Positions 25,363 through 38,089 of a DNA stretch of 64,000 nucleotides are shown here, piece after piece. How positions within the stretch are numbered: position 1 is the first letter of the stretch; every line of letters begins with the position of its first letter. The position numbers and the translations under genes are program-made. The DNA is from Trichosporon coremiiforme (taxonomy: Eukaryota > Basidiomycota > Tremellomycetes > Trichosporonales > Trichosporonaceae), in assembly GCA_039545355.1 (NCBI GenBank), contig BCJJ01000001.1:866570-930569 (forward strand), written 5' to 3'. Under the pieces are notes generated by a model, which worked only from the letters and a program-made list of their open reading frames with translations, did no database searches and was not told the origin of the DNA.

Positions 25363-28300
25363 TCACTTGCTAGCAAGATACTGCTGGTACGCACTGTCGA
25401 GGTCTGCGTCGGTGACGCCAAACTTCTTCGGTGTGGTCGCCTTGGCTGACTTGCGCTTGCGGCGCGGCGCTAGGGTGGCGGACTCTGGGGCGTCCTCCAG
25501 ACCGCCCGTGCGCCGCTGCGAGTCAAGCCAGAAGCGGGCGGCACGGCTGTGGCTGCTCGCCTGTGCCTCAAGGAAGCGCTGGTGGTCGATGGAGCGGATG
25601 TCCTTGAAAATGGCGACCGGCGGCCCGTCATCCTCAACGCGGAGCAGGGGGCCGAATCGGCTCTTACCCAGCGTGACGCCCGTTTGGAGGAGCTCCGTAA
25701 TGTCGAGGCTCATACCGGGAGGGATCGCCTCGGCGCTGCTTGGGGTCACGCACGGCATGTCGGTCTCCTTGCGGAGGATATGGTCGATATCGACGGCAGA
25801 GAAGAACGCGATGCCCTGCGGCATGTCATCGAGACCGAGGTTGTAGCAGAAAAGGGCGCGCGTCCAAGCGTTGGCGATCTGCAGCGCGAGCGCAGTGCGC
25901 AACTTGTCCTCCTCGGCCGCGAGGTAACGAACCTCGTCGTGTACGGAAATCAGGTAGCGTGCATTGATGTCGTACTTCTTCGTGAGATACTCCATCGACG
26001 TGATCAGGAGGTGCAGGTAGTCGACGCCCGAGCTCTGCACGACCCAGTTGATCCGCGAAGGTAGATACGAGTGGCCCGCGTCCAGGAAGGACTTGCGCAG
26101 CGCGCGAGTCACGCCACATCCGAGCGCTGGAGTGGTCGGGCGGTCCATAAGCGCGATCGCTTCCAACGTGTTGAACAGATATGACTCGCTGCCGCCGTGC
26201 CACAGGTACTGGGTCGCGGCCGGGCCGCGGCCCTTGCTCCGGAACGTCTTCGCACCCTTCGTCTGCTTGTACAGGTTCGTCGCGAGCTCGTCGGCAGCTT
26301 CCTTCGTAAGCTTGCCGTCCCCTTGCAGCAGCAGCTGGATCGCGTGCGGCTTGCCCGCGCCGTAGATGCGGCTGTAGTTGAAAACCTTGGCGGCGTCGCG
26401 GGAGATGTTCAAAATGCTCGCGGTCTTCGAATGCAGGTCAGTGCCAGCACTCTTGGTGCCTTCCAGTGTCATCCAGCCGATCGCCGTCGCGCCGTGCATT
26501 CCGAACTGCGAGTCGCCCATGACACTGGAGATCCAGAGCTCCTCGGAATCGACGTCCGCGCCAACGATAACATAGCCCGAAGGAGCCTTCACGAGGGACT
26601 TAAGTTCGGAGCCGACACGGTTCTTCTTGGCATTTGAGGCCGTCAGCCATGTCGCCTCGACCGCGCGGCGTGTGACAGTGCCCATGGTGATGACCTGCGG
26701 AAGTATCATACCGCGGTCGCTATCCTTGTCGTACACTACGAACTGATTCATGATGCGCTCGCGGGACGAGATCCAATACGAGCAGAGGGCGTTCATGTTC
26801 GTCGCGGCTTTGGCAGCACTGGCAAGCTGCTCGTCCTCGTCGTCTGCGAGAGCCGAAGACAGCTCACCGGATTCAACAGCCTTAAGGAACGACTTGGAGA
26901 GCGGGTTGCCGACATTGTTACCCTCCCCGTCCTTGTGGGGTAGCTGGAAGAACGCGTAGTCCTTCTCAGCCATCTCCAACAATCGTTCGTCTCCCTCTAT
27001 CGGCAAGAAGGTCACAGCCTTCTTCTCGGACAGAGTCGAGTTCTTGTCCTGGGAAACGTCGGACTTTGGGACACGGTAGAGCCACTTAAATTCCTTGCTG
27101 TACACCAGCGGATAACCGTGCCACTGCATGCGGAGCAGAAGGGGCGCTACGCTCTTGCGCATGGTGAGGTCCAGCTCTCCACGGACAAACTTTTTGTTGC
27201 TCTCCGGAACAGTCAGCTCCCAGTACCACTTCGGCCAAGTGCCGTGGGGATACTTCTCAGCTTCCGTCTTCTTCGCTGAGGACTTGGGCTTCCGCTTGGG
27301 AGTTCCAGAGGTTGACCAATCGAGTTGTGCCGTCCACTGGTCAACGTCGCCCTTCTCGAGGGTCATCTCGGTAACCTTCTGAAGACCTGAAAGCATGGAC
27401 TTTGGTGGAGAATTCGAGGTCAAGAAGGTCAACAAATCCGGGTACGCGCTGGTGAGAACCTCGCTCTTGACGTCCTTAGCGGCGGGTTTGCCGGTGAGCT
27501 TGCTTCGGCGCGATGTCGACTTGCCGTTCGACGGAACACGGAAGAACGCCGAGTCCTCCAACATCGGCTCAAGATGCGCATCGCGGGGGCCGAGTTCGAG
27601 AGGCATGCCATGCTCCTCAACAAGGCTAGAGACGTCGTCTAGCGGAGCCCGGAAACACCACCAGTGCTCGTTCAGATAGTACACTGGGTATCCTTTGTAC
27701 TTCAACTTCAGCAAGAACGGCAGAATGTTACGCTCCGACTGGTTGCTCAACAGAGCATCCGGGGTCTCAGTGACGGAGGTGTACCATGCAGGCGGCTGAG
27801 CGTTGGTCGGCTCGGGCGGTGGCTCGACAGCAGCTGGTCTGATTTCGGTGACGTCAGACCAGCGCGCCTTCTTTGGTGTCCAGTCCAGCTGCGATGACCA
27901 CGGGTCTTGGTCGTTAGGTCCCTCGCGCGTCAACCGATCGGCTAGAGTCCGAAGTGCTTGTCGAACCTCCGTGCGAAGCTTGATGTACATCGATTCGGCG
28001 CTCTTAAGGTACTTTTCCCAGTTGCGGTCGACGGGGAGGAAGGCGCTACCCATCGCGAGAACACCGGCAAACGTTGCTGGGTGCGGGCAACTGTTCATGA
28101 ACAAAGGCAGAACCACCTTGTACACATCGTGGGTGATCTGCACATCCTTCGCACAGTATTGCAACAGCTCGTCAAGCTCCGGCCGCAACTGCGAAGCGTG
28201 GAGAATGTCCTCGTCTCCGAAGCGATCGCGCACCGTCTTGTCGATCTTGACTCCGCAGTGCAGGCGGGCAACTTCAGCGAGCGAGTTGACAGCGGTGGTG

Positions 28301-29755
28301 TCCTCCCAAGTTTGAATGTCGACGGTGGGATCGTCGTTCATGTCCGCCGAGAACTCCGCTAAGCTCTCTTTAAGAAGATCGTCGTTCTCTGACACCTCTT
28401 GCAGGTACTCGAGTGTCTCATCGCGCTGTTGAGCCTTGGTCTCCTTGTTTTTCCGATGTTTCATCCAAGCAGGTCGCTGGACAGACGTGATACCACGGGT
28501 GGCGACGTGCAGACTGAGCGTGTCGAGCCATCGCGTCGGTGTCAAATCGAGCGAATACTCGTCCGCCACTCGGCCACGATCGTATCCGACGTTGTGACCG
28601 ACAACGATCGTGGCTTGTTTATTGTCACCGAACAGCGGAATCAGAGTTCTCGGGTGACACTCTGGGACGCTTTTGTCCCACGGTTCGTTCGGTTTGGGTT
28701 GTTCCTTCGGCGGTTCGTCGAAGATGCTGGGGCTGAGCCACGAGTACCACGCATCAGGGGAGGCCGCTGTAGCCATGACAGGATACTGCGAGAGCTTATA
28801 CAGTGTCTCCACGTCGAAGCATACCAGCCTCTCCCCGTTCAGATTGTCAACCTGCTTCACGCTTCCATCACGTCCGTATCGCGTCCAACCGGGGACATGA
28901 GCCCAGCGCTCGGGCATCGGAGGGAGCCCCGCTCTTGCGAACTCCCGCGCCATAGACATGTACGGCTCCGCCGCGTAGTGTCCTAGAGCATGGAAATGTG
29001 TGCGGATGTTGTCGCCTTCCAGTGGGGGTAGAGGGAGGTTGATCTCGGGCACCACTCCTGCGCCTTCAGGAGACAGTCCATTTTGGTCTAGATGCGACCT
29101 CGAAATATTGAGCAGTGCAGGGGGAGGTCGAGGTAACGGTTCGCCAGGGAAGATCTGCTTGTGAAGATCTCCGGATAAAAGCTGTACTCCAACGGCGTTC
29201 TTCCGCGGTCCGGTGGAAGCTGAAAGTTAGCATAGGTCACTGCATGAACTCACGCTTTGACCCAGACACGGACTCTGCCGAATCCATGACGTCGAGCAGC
29301 CTCGGCGGCCGCCGCGAGCCGGTCTTCAGACTGTCGATTGAAGCTTGGTCGGATTCCGTCTCGACGGCTTTCTCCTTGCCTTTCCTGCTCGGCGCCTTCA
29401 GCACATTAGCAGCGCTGACGGCGGACGCCGACGACTCTCCCAGCTTTTCATGATCAGGAGCCAGTTCAACCTCAGCTGTGGGCTCGGGCATGAATTTGAA
29501 CAGCGAGGGCAGCCTAGACTGCTGCATCACCTTAGCTGTGATGTCAGATCATTACCGGCTGCTTGCCCGCTCACCATGGTTCAGCACCCTCTCTGTATTA
29601 TCCTCCGCGATCTGAAGTGCGGCTTCATAATCGTCGCGTTCCTTGTGGCCGACTTGCCGCCGGAGGACAGCACATCGGGAGAGCGATCGAGTGCATGGTC
29701 GGCGCAGACGTGCAGGCCGCGTGAGTCGGGCCACGTCAAATACGCGTGTAAGCAT
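25363..29755 (-). CDS. MIP1: mitochondrial DNA polymerase gamma catalytic subunit
   Basis: Exons 29755..29575, 29535..29254 and 29219..25363 give 1439 residues, long for the family. The first exon is a clear mitochondrial presequence (MLTRVFDVARLTRPARLRRP). The exonuclease domain shows CFDVETL (about residue 290), VGHNVGYDRGR and YCAKDVQITHDVY; the family A polymerase domain shows GADVDSEELWISS, the O-helix block RDAAKVFNYSRIYGAGK and the catalytic SVHDEVRYL (about residue 1248). GVQLLSGDLHKQIFPG near the N terminus is typical of fungal Mip1. Two similar modules lie in the spacer region at residues about 593-755 and 781-945 (see findings). The gene replicates and proofreads mtDNA. It is divergent from LNP1 across 209 bp. 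Confidence 0.95.
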
Positions 29756-29964
29756 GCGTTGCTGAGTATGTTTTGAAGTCTAAGGTCATCAAGTGACCGT
29801 CCTCATCTCTAAATCTCTCATTTCGGAGAGGTCCAAGCAATGACAGGCGCGGACGCATTTTCGCCACTGGCCAGCCAGAAGCCAGACATTCCGACGTCAT
29901 CGTCGTTGTGTTTTGGTCGCTGTCGCCATCAACTTCACCCACTCTATACATTCCTTCCATTGTC
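29756..29964. promoter_or_regulatory. shared divergent promoter of MIP1 and LNP1
   Basis: 209 bp between two divergent start codons. It has one TGACGTCA-like half region (CGACGTCATCG near 29890). No specific site is claimed. Confidence 0.45.
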
Positions 29965-31486
29965 ATGGGCGTCTTCTCCTGGTTCTCCAAAGTGAGTGAA
30001 AAGAATTCGCCTATGCGTAACTTGTATGATCGAGCTTTTAGCTGACTTCAGTCGGGGTCAAAGGGCTATGAAGAGCGCCTCGCCAAGCTGGCTTCGGAAA
30101 TCGAAGCCGCTAAGACGCACCTGTCAGAGGTGCGGCTGCGCGAGCGCCGGTTCAAGCTCGCCATAAATGCATACGGCATAGGCCTGTGGGCCATTTGGGT
30201 CGGCCTATGGTACTTTGACCAGATCCCGTGGAGTCTCGTCGGCTGGTCCTCGCAGGGAAACGAAGCGCGTGCTGTCGGTACTGCCGTCGTCGCCGCGGGT
30301 CCAATCCTGTGGGTGCTGAACGAACCGAAGCTTAGCTAACGCCAGGCTCTGGTTGCTTAACAGGCTCCTGAGCATCATCTTCACCCGCATTCGTATCAGC
30401 GACGGTGAGCACGCGGGGGCGTTGGTGCGAGGGGGCGAAGCGCTGACGGACAGAAACTCGCTTGCGTCTTCTGCTTAGCAAGCAGCGCACCGCAATCGAC
30501 GAGATCAAGAAGGCTACTAACTACGACTCGACCCGCAAGCTCATCGAGCAGTACGACGAGACCGGCAGTCCTCAGGTAGGTGACTACATGCAGGCTACCC
30601 ACTGACCATAGACGCCGAAGCGCGGTCAGCAGCGTGGCCCCCAGTCCGCACCTAACACGCCTCCTTCAACTGGATCTGGCCCTAGCACTCCCAACGCGCA
30701 AGGAGGACAGCCGGGAGCCCCGAACGCCCCTGGTCCTCAAGGTCCCCAAGGCCCCGTTGGACCTGATGGCACGCCTCGCGCTCCCGGCCACCTCGCTGGC
30801 GGCACGCCCCGTCGTAAGTTGGCTTTTGGTCTCGGCGAACTGACAGATAGCCTCGACACCGGTTCCTATTCCGCCTGGGATGACGCCCGAGCAGGCTCAC
30901 TTCCTTCAGACGCATATGCAGGCGATCCAGCCGATCCTCCCCACGCCCGAGAAGAAGTGGTATGACCGACTGGCGGACTCGATTCTGGGCGACGACCCTG
31001 GTGCGTTGTGGTCCTCTGCTCCAGCTAACGCTCAGTGCAAGCCGCGGAGAACAAGTACGCGCTCGTGTGCGCCGAGTGTTTCCGGCACAACGGTCTGGTG
31101 GGAAGCAAGCGGGAGTGGGAGCGCATGCGTAAGTTCATTCTCTTGCTCTTGAACTGACGGACAGAATGGATCTGCCCGCGTAGGTTGGCGAACCCTGCAG
31201 AGTACTAACCCCAGGTTGCAACCATCTGAACCCGAGCCCGCTGCAGCGGGCCGCAGAGGCGGGCGAGGACGACATGTTCTCGACTCCGGGCCCGATCGAC
31301 ACGTCGTCTAAGCCGGTCACGTTGCGCAGCGCGCCGAGCCCGACGCCGCTCCGCCGCCGCCTCGCCGGCCAGCGCGCCGGACCAGGATCGTCCCGCTTAA
31401 GTACCGAGGTGTTCTCGGCGCAGGACGACAGCGACGAGGAGGACGACAGCGTCGACGACTCGATGGACGTGGACAAGGACAAGTAG
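29965..31486 (+). CDS. LNP1: Lunapark, ER three-way-junction protein
   Basis: Nine exons: 29965..29991, 30052..30308, 30346..30404, 30454..30575, 30612..30813, 30851..31000, 31036..31128, 31165..31179 and 31215..31486, giving 398 residues. Lunapark stabilises junctions of the tubular endoplasmic reticulum. The order fits the family: N-terminal MGVFSWFSK, a coiled coil (EERLAKLASEIEAAKTHLSE), two close membrane spans (LAINAYGIGLWAIWVGLWYF and VVAAGPILLWLLNRLLSII), a second coiled coil with IDEIKKATNYDSTRKLI, a Pro-rich linker, and the Lunapark zinc ribbon (CAECFRHNGLVG...WICPRCNHLNP) with four Cys. The acidic tail follows. Exon 8 is only 15 nt and carries the second half of the zinc ribbon. 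Confidence 0.92.
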
Positions 31487-34129
31487 GCCAACTGTCTCTC
31501 TGATGTCTCCCCGGTATCTTTCGTCTGATTTGTCGAACTGTGCAAGGAGGGTCGAGCAGGCTGGCGGCATCGCGGAAGTCGCAGAGGACCGTGACCGACC
31601 GTGAGGGAAAGGTCAGCGACAGCAAGCGACGGTCAGGACGACGTCAACAGAGGACGGTAACAGTGTAGCATACATGAGGGCATGCACCTGGTTCTAGTTG
31701 AGAGTTGCGGGCAGAAGCCGGGAGACCCTTGCTGGGGACTCGGCACGAGCTCGCCGGCGCTTCAAAGCTCACGAGACCGTCCAGCGTCCCTTATCGTAAG
31801 CGTGAGCTCGTGTACATGCTTGAGTACGGCCGTGACTACACATGTCCATGGCCCGGAACGGATATTGCTTACGCGCTCACGAGGCCAGTGATACCTTGAG
31901 TCCATTCAAGACAGGAGGAACAGCGAATCACCTCACTTAGAACACACATCAGCTCGTCCGACCACCTGTTCCATCTCTCGTTAATGGCATTCATGAGAGG
32001 CGCCCGATCGCTTCGGTCGATCGGCCGGCGTCCTCGGATTCCAAGACGGCTCCTGTTCCGTGACACCATCCCAGCTCCAGATAGCAAGGGGACAGCAAGG
32101 GCATCGCGAGGGGAGAGAAGAAGAGAGAGAGAGGGGGGGTTTACAGCGTGGTCGCAGCTGACGACGCGTCCAGAACGTCTCGTTACGAGGTCCCTGTACT
32201 GCCCTGCAATCCGACTTGTTGCAGATACATGCGCAGAAACTTCATGGCCGGATTTAAACTGCCAAATGGAGATAAGACAGCGACGCTGCTGCGCAATGAG
32301 CAAGGATGCATGAGTAGCAGCCATGTAGCCCCCGAGCCTCACTCGAGCCCCGCCTGCCACCAGGGGCTGCCGGGGCAGGGGCAGGAAAAGGGAAGTCATC
32401 AAGGGATTCGGAAGATGCTCGGAACATATACTGAATCGCGCTAAACTAGTCCCTGAGGTAAGGACACTTGTGGCCAGACAGGCAGGACAGGCGGAGTATC
32501 ACTGAAGCGAGCGTGATGGCATGCACTAGTGATGCAGAAGCATCCGTGCTGCATGCTTACGGCCGTCGCTGACTCCTGCTACTCAGTAACGGTCCGGTCT
32601 GCCTGCCATGCTGGGCCAGCTCTGGCAGCAACAAGGTTGAAAGCGACGACAGAACGGGCCCAAGCGAGGGAGGCAGGAGGCAGGAGCGGAGCGGGGCTGC
32701 TCCACGAGTGTCCGTGTCTGTCTGCAAAGGGTCCCAAAGGATCCCTCTGGCTGGAGCGGCCCAAAGTTGACTCTGTTGGAGCTTGTTGGAGCACAAGGTT
32801 GACAGAGTTGACAGAAGTGCGATCAATTTGTCCAGATACGACTGCGATGTCCACGGCCCACTGTACGGGGATTCGGCGTGCGTCCCCTTCACGAGAGAGG
32901 TCCAAGCTGGTCGGCACGGAAGCATGGTATGCACTAGTTGTTCGGGCGGCAAGCTCTCGGGTTCTTACACTGACCCTCTGGGAAGGGCATGGGTCACAGG
33001 GGCACGAGGGGTTGACTAGCAGGCTAACGTGCATGCAACACGTCGGTCGGGCGTCTCAGGCAAGTTCCGAATGTCAGTTATTCTGAGCACGCCAGAGAAG
33101 CGAGTCACGGCGGTCATTCATGCTGGAACAATTCTGGTCCGTGTGGCCCTCTGCCCTCTGGCCCTCTGGGCTCTCTGGTCGCTGGTCTGCCACCTGCTTC
33201 GTCCCACTCGCTCTCACCCACAAGACCCTCAGGCTGCAGGCTCATGGGCAGTACACCTCCTGCAAGACCGAAATGAACCCGTCAGCAGGAGGTATGAGAC
33301 GTTACGGAACTGCTGCCCGGAGCCCAGTCTTGGTGGGGGCTCTCGGAAATCGGAGGATCGGATCGCAGTAGCATTGATCGTGCTGCGCCCGAGTCAGTCT
33401 CACTCTCGGTCCGGCGGAAGGAGAGGCAGGAGTGCGACTGGCCCCAGCCCCTACCCAACGGCTGCAGTATGCATGATCGCTGGAAGCGTTGTGATTTGGC
33501 TGTTGCGGGCGGTGCTCGCTTGGGTGCGGTGTTTTTCCAGCAGTAGGAGAGAGCGACTTTTTTTTGCAAGGCACAGCGAAAGGCACGAATACGCAGAGCC
33601 AGTCGAATGAGGATCTCGAATGGAGGTGTGCAGGCGCTTTAGAAGACCGCAGCAGGAGTTTCGGGGAGACAGGCAAACAAGCGAGCCGGAGTGAAGAGCG
33701 CCTAAGTGGAGGTAGGCAATGTTCGATCGAGGTTGTCAAGGGATGCCTGGGGTGTCTGATTGGTGCGAGTCAAGCAGACGTTGCGGGCGCCGCGGCAAGC
33801 GGAGGCAAGTGGGTTCGCAGGCGGGGCTTCTGAGCTCATGTCGCGCTCTGGCGTTGGGCAACATGAACCATGGGCTCTCCGCCTCTGCCTCTGGCCTCTG
33901 GCTCCATACCGGGTGCGGATCCCCTTGGCCCCTCCCCCTGCTCCCTGTACCCAGGACTCATCCAGGACTCACCCAGGGACGCGCTCGTCTCGGTCATACC
34001 TGGTTGGCGGGTGCAGATTACACCTCATCCACAGTGTCCGGCTGAGATGAGCCTGCGGCGGTCTCACACCGCACGCCGCCTGCCAGGCAGTAGGCAGCAC
34101 GCAAGCACCGGCTCTGCCAGCCCGCCATG
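31487..34129. other. 2.6 kb gene-free region upstream of the bHLH leader
   Basis: No open frame here has splice or family support; the longest (33029-33610, 193 codons) has erratic composition. A Pu-rich run (GAGAGAGAGAGGGGGGG) lies near 32123-32138. Short CCCTCTGG-type repeats occur near 33150-33180. Most likely promoter sequence for the bHLH gene and the 3' end of LNP1. Confidence 0.45.
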
Positions 34130-34996
34130 CTGAACTCGCCTGCCAGCATTTGATCTCATTTCACCCAGCCAGCCGCCGTATCGCCAAGCGTCCGACCAGC
34201 AGCCGTCCGTACAGTCTCAGTCTCTTCCGACTAGCCCGCCGCTGCACACCCGTCCGCCGCCTGCAACATTTTCTTTGTCGGTGCCTACATTACTTTCATC
34301 TGTTCCAGCACCCGCCATCGTTCTCGACGCTCTCGACCCCGCCGCCCGTGTCTCGACTCGCACGGTTCCACTGCCGAACAGCTCCCCCAGGTCAACCAGC
34401 TGATCTGGCGAATTTCGGGCGTAGAGTGACCGACTACTCTGACTGTCTTTCCGTCAGCCTACGTACGACCTTAGCCTGCACCCAGCTCCGTTCCGGCGCT
34501 TCCGGCTGTTGTTTACGATTGCCTTCCTCGACACACAATCATCTTCACTCGATCCACTCTTTATCTGTGTGACACACAGTGACGACACACCGACCCCGAC
34601 GCACCAGAACACTACGGTTGATCCTGTCCCCACTGCTACTGAACGAATCGGCGTCATCTGGACCCTCGCTTCCTTTCACCGCTCGCATCCTCTCAGAGCA
34701 ATCTCTCGACGCCTGGACTTGTTCCCGCAGCCTCGACTCTTGTCTGCACGCATCAGTGCTATTTCACGTGAAAGCATCTCTCCGTCCCAACACAGACTCA
34801 ACGTGTGACCCAGCACTCACCCATCCCGTTGCCGATTGCGGTAGACTCGCCCCAGACGACCGGAGTGACGTGACCCTCTTGAGACCCTCGGGCAAGAACG
34901 ACGCCCGGCGTCATCGACCAACGGCGCTTTCCTCCTCTGTTGTTGTCATACCCCCGATCCCTCTCCACTCCGCTACTTAGCCCCTAAGACGCGGAA
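34130..34996 (+). promoter_or_regulatory. inferred long ATG-free 5' leader of the bHLH gene
   Basis: No ATG occurs on the plus strand in these 867 nt; the last is at 34127-34129 and the next is the start codon at 34997. The stretch is pyrimidine-rich. At the base composition seen, roughly eight or nine ATG would be expected. A transcribed leader under selection against upstream starts is the simplest explanation; the transcript start is inferred to lie near 34130. Confidence 0.6.
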
Positions 34997-37613
34997 ATGG
35001 ACTCGGCCTCTTCCGGCCTTTCCCCTTCGTCTTCGCAGCGCTACTTGTCAACTCTTGACTTCCTCTCTCTAGCTGGCATCGACGGGTCCGCTGATGCCCA
35101 CTCCGCCGGACATCACTACGGCCACGACGACGACGCACCCCTCGACGACCCCAGCCCCATCACCCTGGAGTCACGCACGTCTTCGGGACCAGGCCACTCG
35201 CGCAATCCTTCCTCGCCTGCTTCTTACAAAGATAGGAAAGCCACTGCCGCAATGGACGTCGACAACCATTCTCATGCATACACGCCTGGCGCCAGCCAGG
35301 CTGCAGCCAAGGCCCACTCGTCCGGACATGCTACGCCTGCGGATGAGTTGAACAACCCGGTTGAAGCTGGCTCATCCTCTTACGACGCCATGCAGGATGG
35401 AATGCTACAGCATCAAGTGAGTTAGGGACTCCAGGCTGTCAACTGACATCCAGCTCGAGCAGATCCACATGCAGTCGCCCATGGTTGGAGCGACGAACCC
35501 GACGTCACCGTACACGAACATGGCCTCAATGTTCCTCACCTCGCCACCCAGCCAGCAAAGTGGGATGTCCCGCCCGGAGGGCTGCAGCTCTCAACAGTCC
35601 CAAAGTCAGTCAGAGCTCACCCGCTCTCAATACCAGCGCAAGTGCAATGCCGCAGCGGACGCGTTCGGTGGCATCCTCACGCCTGGTGTGTAGTCTGACC
35701 TTCCTTCGTGCGCAGTCGACTGACGCTTCGCAGGACCGAGCGGCGATCTCGTCCCCGACGTCCGTATGGACCTCATGAGCCCGATGCAGCTTGAGATGCT
35801 TGCTCGCGGCGAGATCGACACGGAGAACGTAGGTTGAATGGCGGATTAGATTGCTAACCACTTCCAGTTCCACACTGTTCCCTTATTGTCGCCAGCTCTG
35901 TCGGGACACTCGAGCTACGCCTCGCCCATGGTGCAGGCGACGTACGGCGGCAACGCGAGCTACCATGCCCTGCAGCAGCTGCAGCACCAGCAGCGACATT
36001 TCCAGGAGCAGTTACAGCTGTTACAGGAACAGCAAAAGCAGTTACAGGCGACTGCGGCTGCCGTCGCCGCCGCGACCGGCTCGCCCTACCTCATGCCCCA
36101 AGGCTCTTCGTCCTCGGGTCAACAGGGGCCGAACCAGAACCAGGGCTCGAACCAAGGTCAGTCAAGAAACGGCCACAACTCGCAGCACTCTGGCGGAGGC
36201 GCGGTCTCGACGCCTTCTCCCGGCAGCTACTTCTCGCCATTGACGTCGCCGGCTCTCGAGCCTGCAGTCAGCCGAAGTGCCGCTCTGCGTGCTGCCGCGG
36301 CACACCTGTCGCCCGCGATCCACGGATCCAACCAGCAGCGCACGCCGCATAGCCTTTCAGCGCTCAGCTCGCCGGCTCTGAACCCTGTTGGATCGCTTGG
36401 CGGTGCGCAGCAGACATTGTCTCCCGCCCTCGAGCCGCAGGGGAGCGGCGACCTCGCCGACCCCGAGTACCTTAACGCGTTGCAGGGCCTGCTGGACAGC
36501 AACAACAGCAACGCCAGCGTCAGCAGCGACCAGCGCGAGTATCAGTCACCAATGCTCGGCCCGAGCAGCGGAGGTAGCACCGGCCCGCACCGCAGCCTAC
36601 CCGCCAAGTCGCGACCGTCACCGATGATGAAGCCGACGCACCGACACCGGCAAGCGAACTCGGGCTCCTTGCCCTCATCTCCCATGGCATTCAAGGTGCC
36701 GCAAGGTGGCGTCGGCTTCCTTCCACCAGCTGCCATCGACCAGCGGCACCACCAGCCGCAGGGTCCCCCGTCGAATACACCGAGTCCCGTGGACCTCGCG
36801 CAGATCATGCCGCCGCCGCCAGTCCCTGCGCCCTCGCGTCCCAAGTCGCTCATGCCGATGACGCCTGCTTCGCTCATGAATCTGAAGGGCGAGGTACAGG
36901 CCGCATCCTCGGCACAGTCCTCGTCTGCGCCTTCCTCGACTGCCTCGCAGCCGGAACCCGAGGCAGAGGCTGGCTCGTCCAAGCTTCCCGCCCGCGCTGC
37001 CAAGAAGGCCGTCCCGAAGCGTGGCAGCCGCCTCGTTCCGACACCGCCGAAACGCGCGCTCGCCATTCGGCCACCGGGCGGCGGTGCGCGCAAGACCGCG
37101 GCGACGCCGACGACCGAGCCGGAAAACCGACGGACGTCGCACAAGGCCGCCGAGCAGAAGCGACGAGACTCGCTGAAAGCTGGCTTCGACGAACTTCGTT
37201 TGCTCCTCCCGCCGATTAACACGGAGGCACTAGACCCGGAGACAGGCGAGCCGATTCCTGGCTCGTCTGCGCCTCGACTGCTGCCCAAGTCCTCGCTCGT
37301 TCCGGACGACAATCCAAACCGCGGCGTCAGCAAAGTCGCTCTGCTCAAGTTCTCGAACGAGTACATCATGCGCCTGCACGGCAAGCTCGACAAGCGCGAC
37401 GCGTACATCGAGAAGCTGCGTGCCGAAGTCGAGCGCTTACGCGATGGCGGCAGCGAGGAGGTCAAGGGCGATGAGGGCGAGGACTTGCTCGAGATGGACA
37501 TGACCCTTGGAGAGGAGGAGGATGAAGAGGAAGACGAGGAGGGCATGGAGGTTGAGCGCGAGATCGAGGAGCGGCCGAAGCGGAGAGGGTCGGCGCGCAA
37601 GGTGGCTGCGTGA
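34997..37613 (+). CDS. basic helix-loop-helix transcription factor
   Basis: Exons 34997..35416, 35454..35685, 35734..35828 and 35868..37613 give 830 residues. The bHLH domain occupies about residues 667-765: basic region TSHKAAEQKRRDSLK with the His-Glu-Arg pattern of E-box (CACGTG-type) binders, helix 1 FDELRLLLP, an unusually long loop of about 40 residues (EALDPETGEPIPGSSAP...), helix 2 VSKVALLKFSNEYIMRLH, then a coiled coil KRDAYIEKLRAEVERLR and an acidic C terminus. The remaining 650 residues are Ser/Pro/Gln-rich and disordered, with a Gln-rich helix (HALQQLQHQQRHFQEQL). The target genes are unknown. The C-terminal repeat of E codons (37515-37560) is acidic. I do not assign a gene name. 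Confidence 0.85.
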
Positions 37614-38089
37614 GCCGCGAGCTCGAGAAAGACGTAATCTAAGTGTGCATAGAGTATCCGGCTAGAGACTCAAGGACTATAGGAATCAGTTTGTTATATC
37701 ACTAGGAAATTGGGATGTAATAGTAGGTAGATGCAGCGCAAGCGGCGAAAGAAGCGAGCAATCATTCGTAAGACTGGTAGGGGCGCCAGCTCATGCGACC
37801 AGCGATCTAGTGAGTGAAGGCAAGTCGTGCGACCAGCCTGCGTCCGGTACGACGGGGAAGCAGGGGCACGCCGAGTGAGACCGAGTGAGACGCGTGTGTT
37901 CCGGGCCGTCGTGTCGGCACTGCATGCGGCAAGGGGCGGCAGTGGGCAAGCTTCGACCGAGAAATCGCCGTGCCCTATCCTCACACTCGCCGCGAGCACG
38001 GCGGGACCGATATATCGGCCGTGCCTCCGCTTCACAACTACATCACCGCGGCGCTCTTGACAACATACACTCAACGACACCTAACGAAC
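37614..38089. other. intergenic region between the bHLH gene and the SMP-30 gene
   Basis: 476 bp between two genes on the same strand. The first part contains TA-rich sequence suited to a 3' end. No gene seen. Confidence 0.45.

Noticed and set aside
33029..33610. 193-codon plus-strand open frame upstream of the bHLH gene
   Set aside because: Erratic composition and no family match; sits in presumed promoter sequence.
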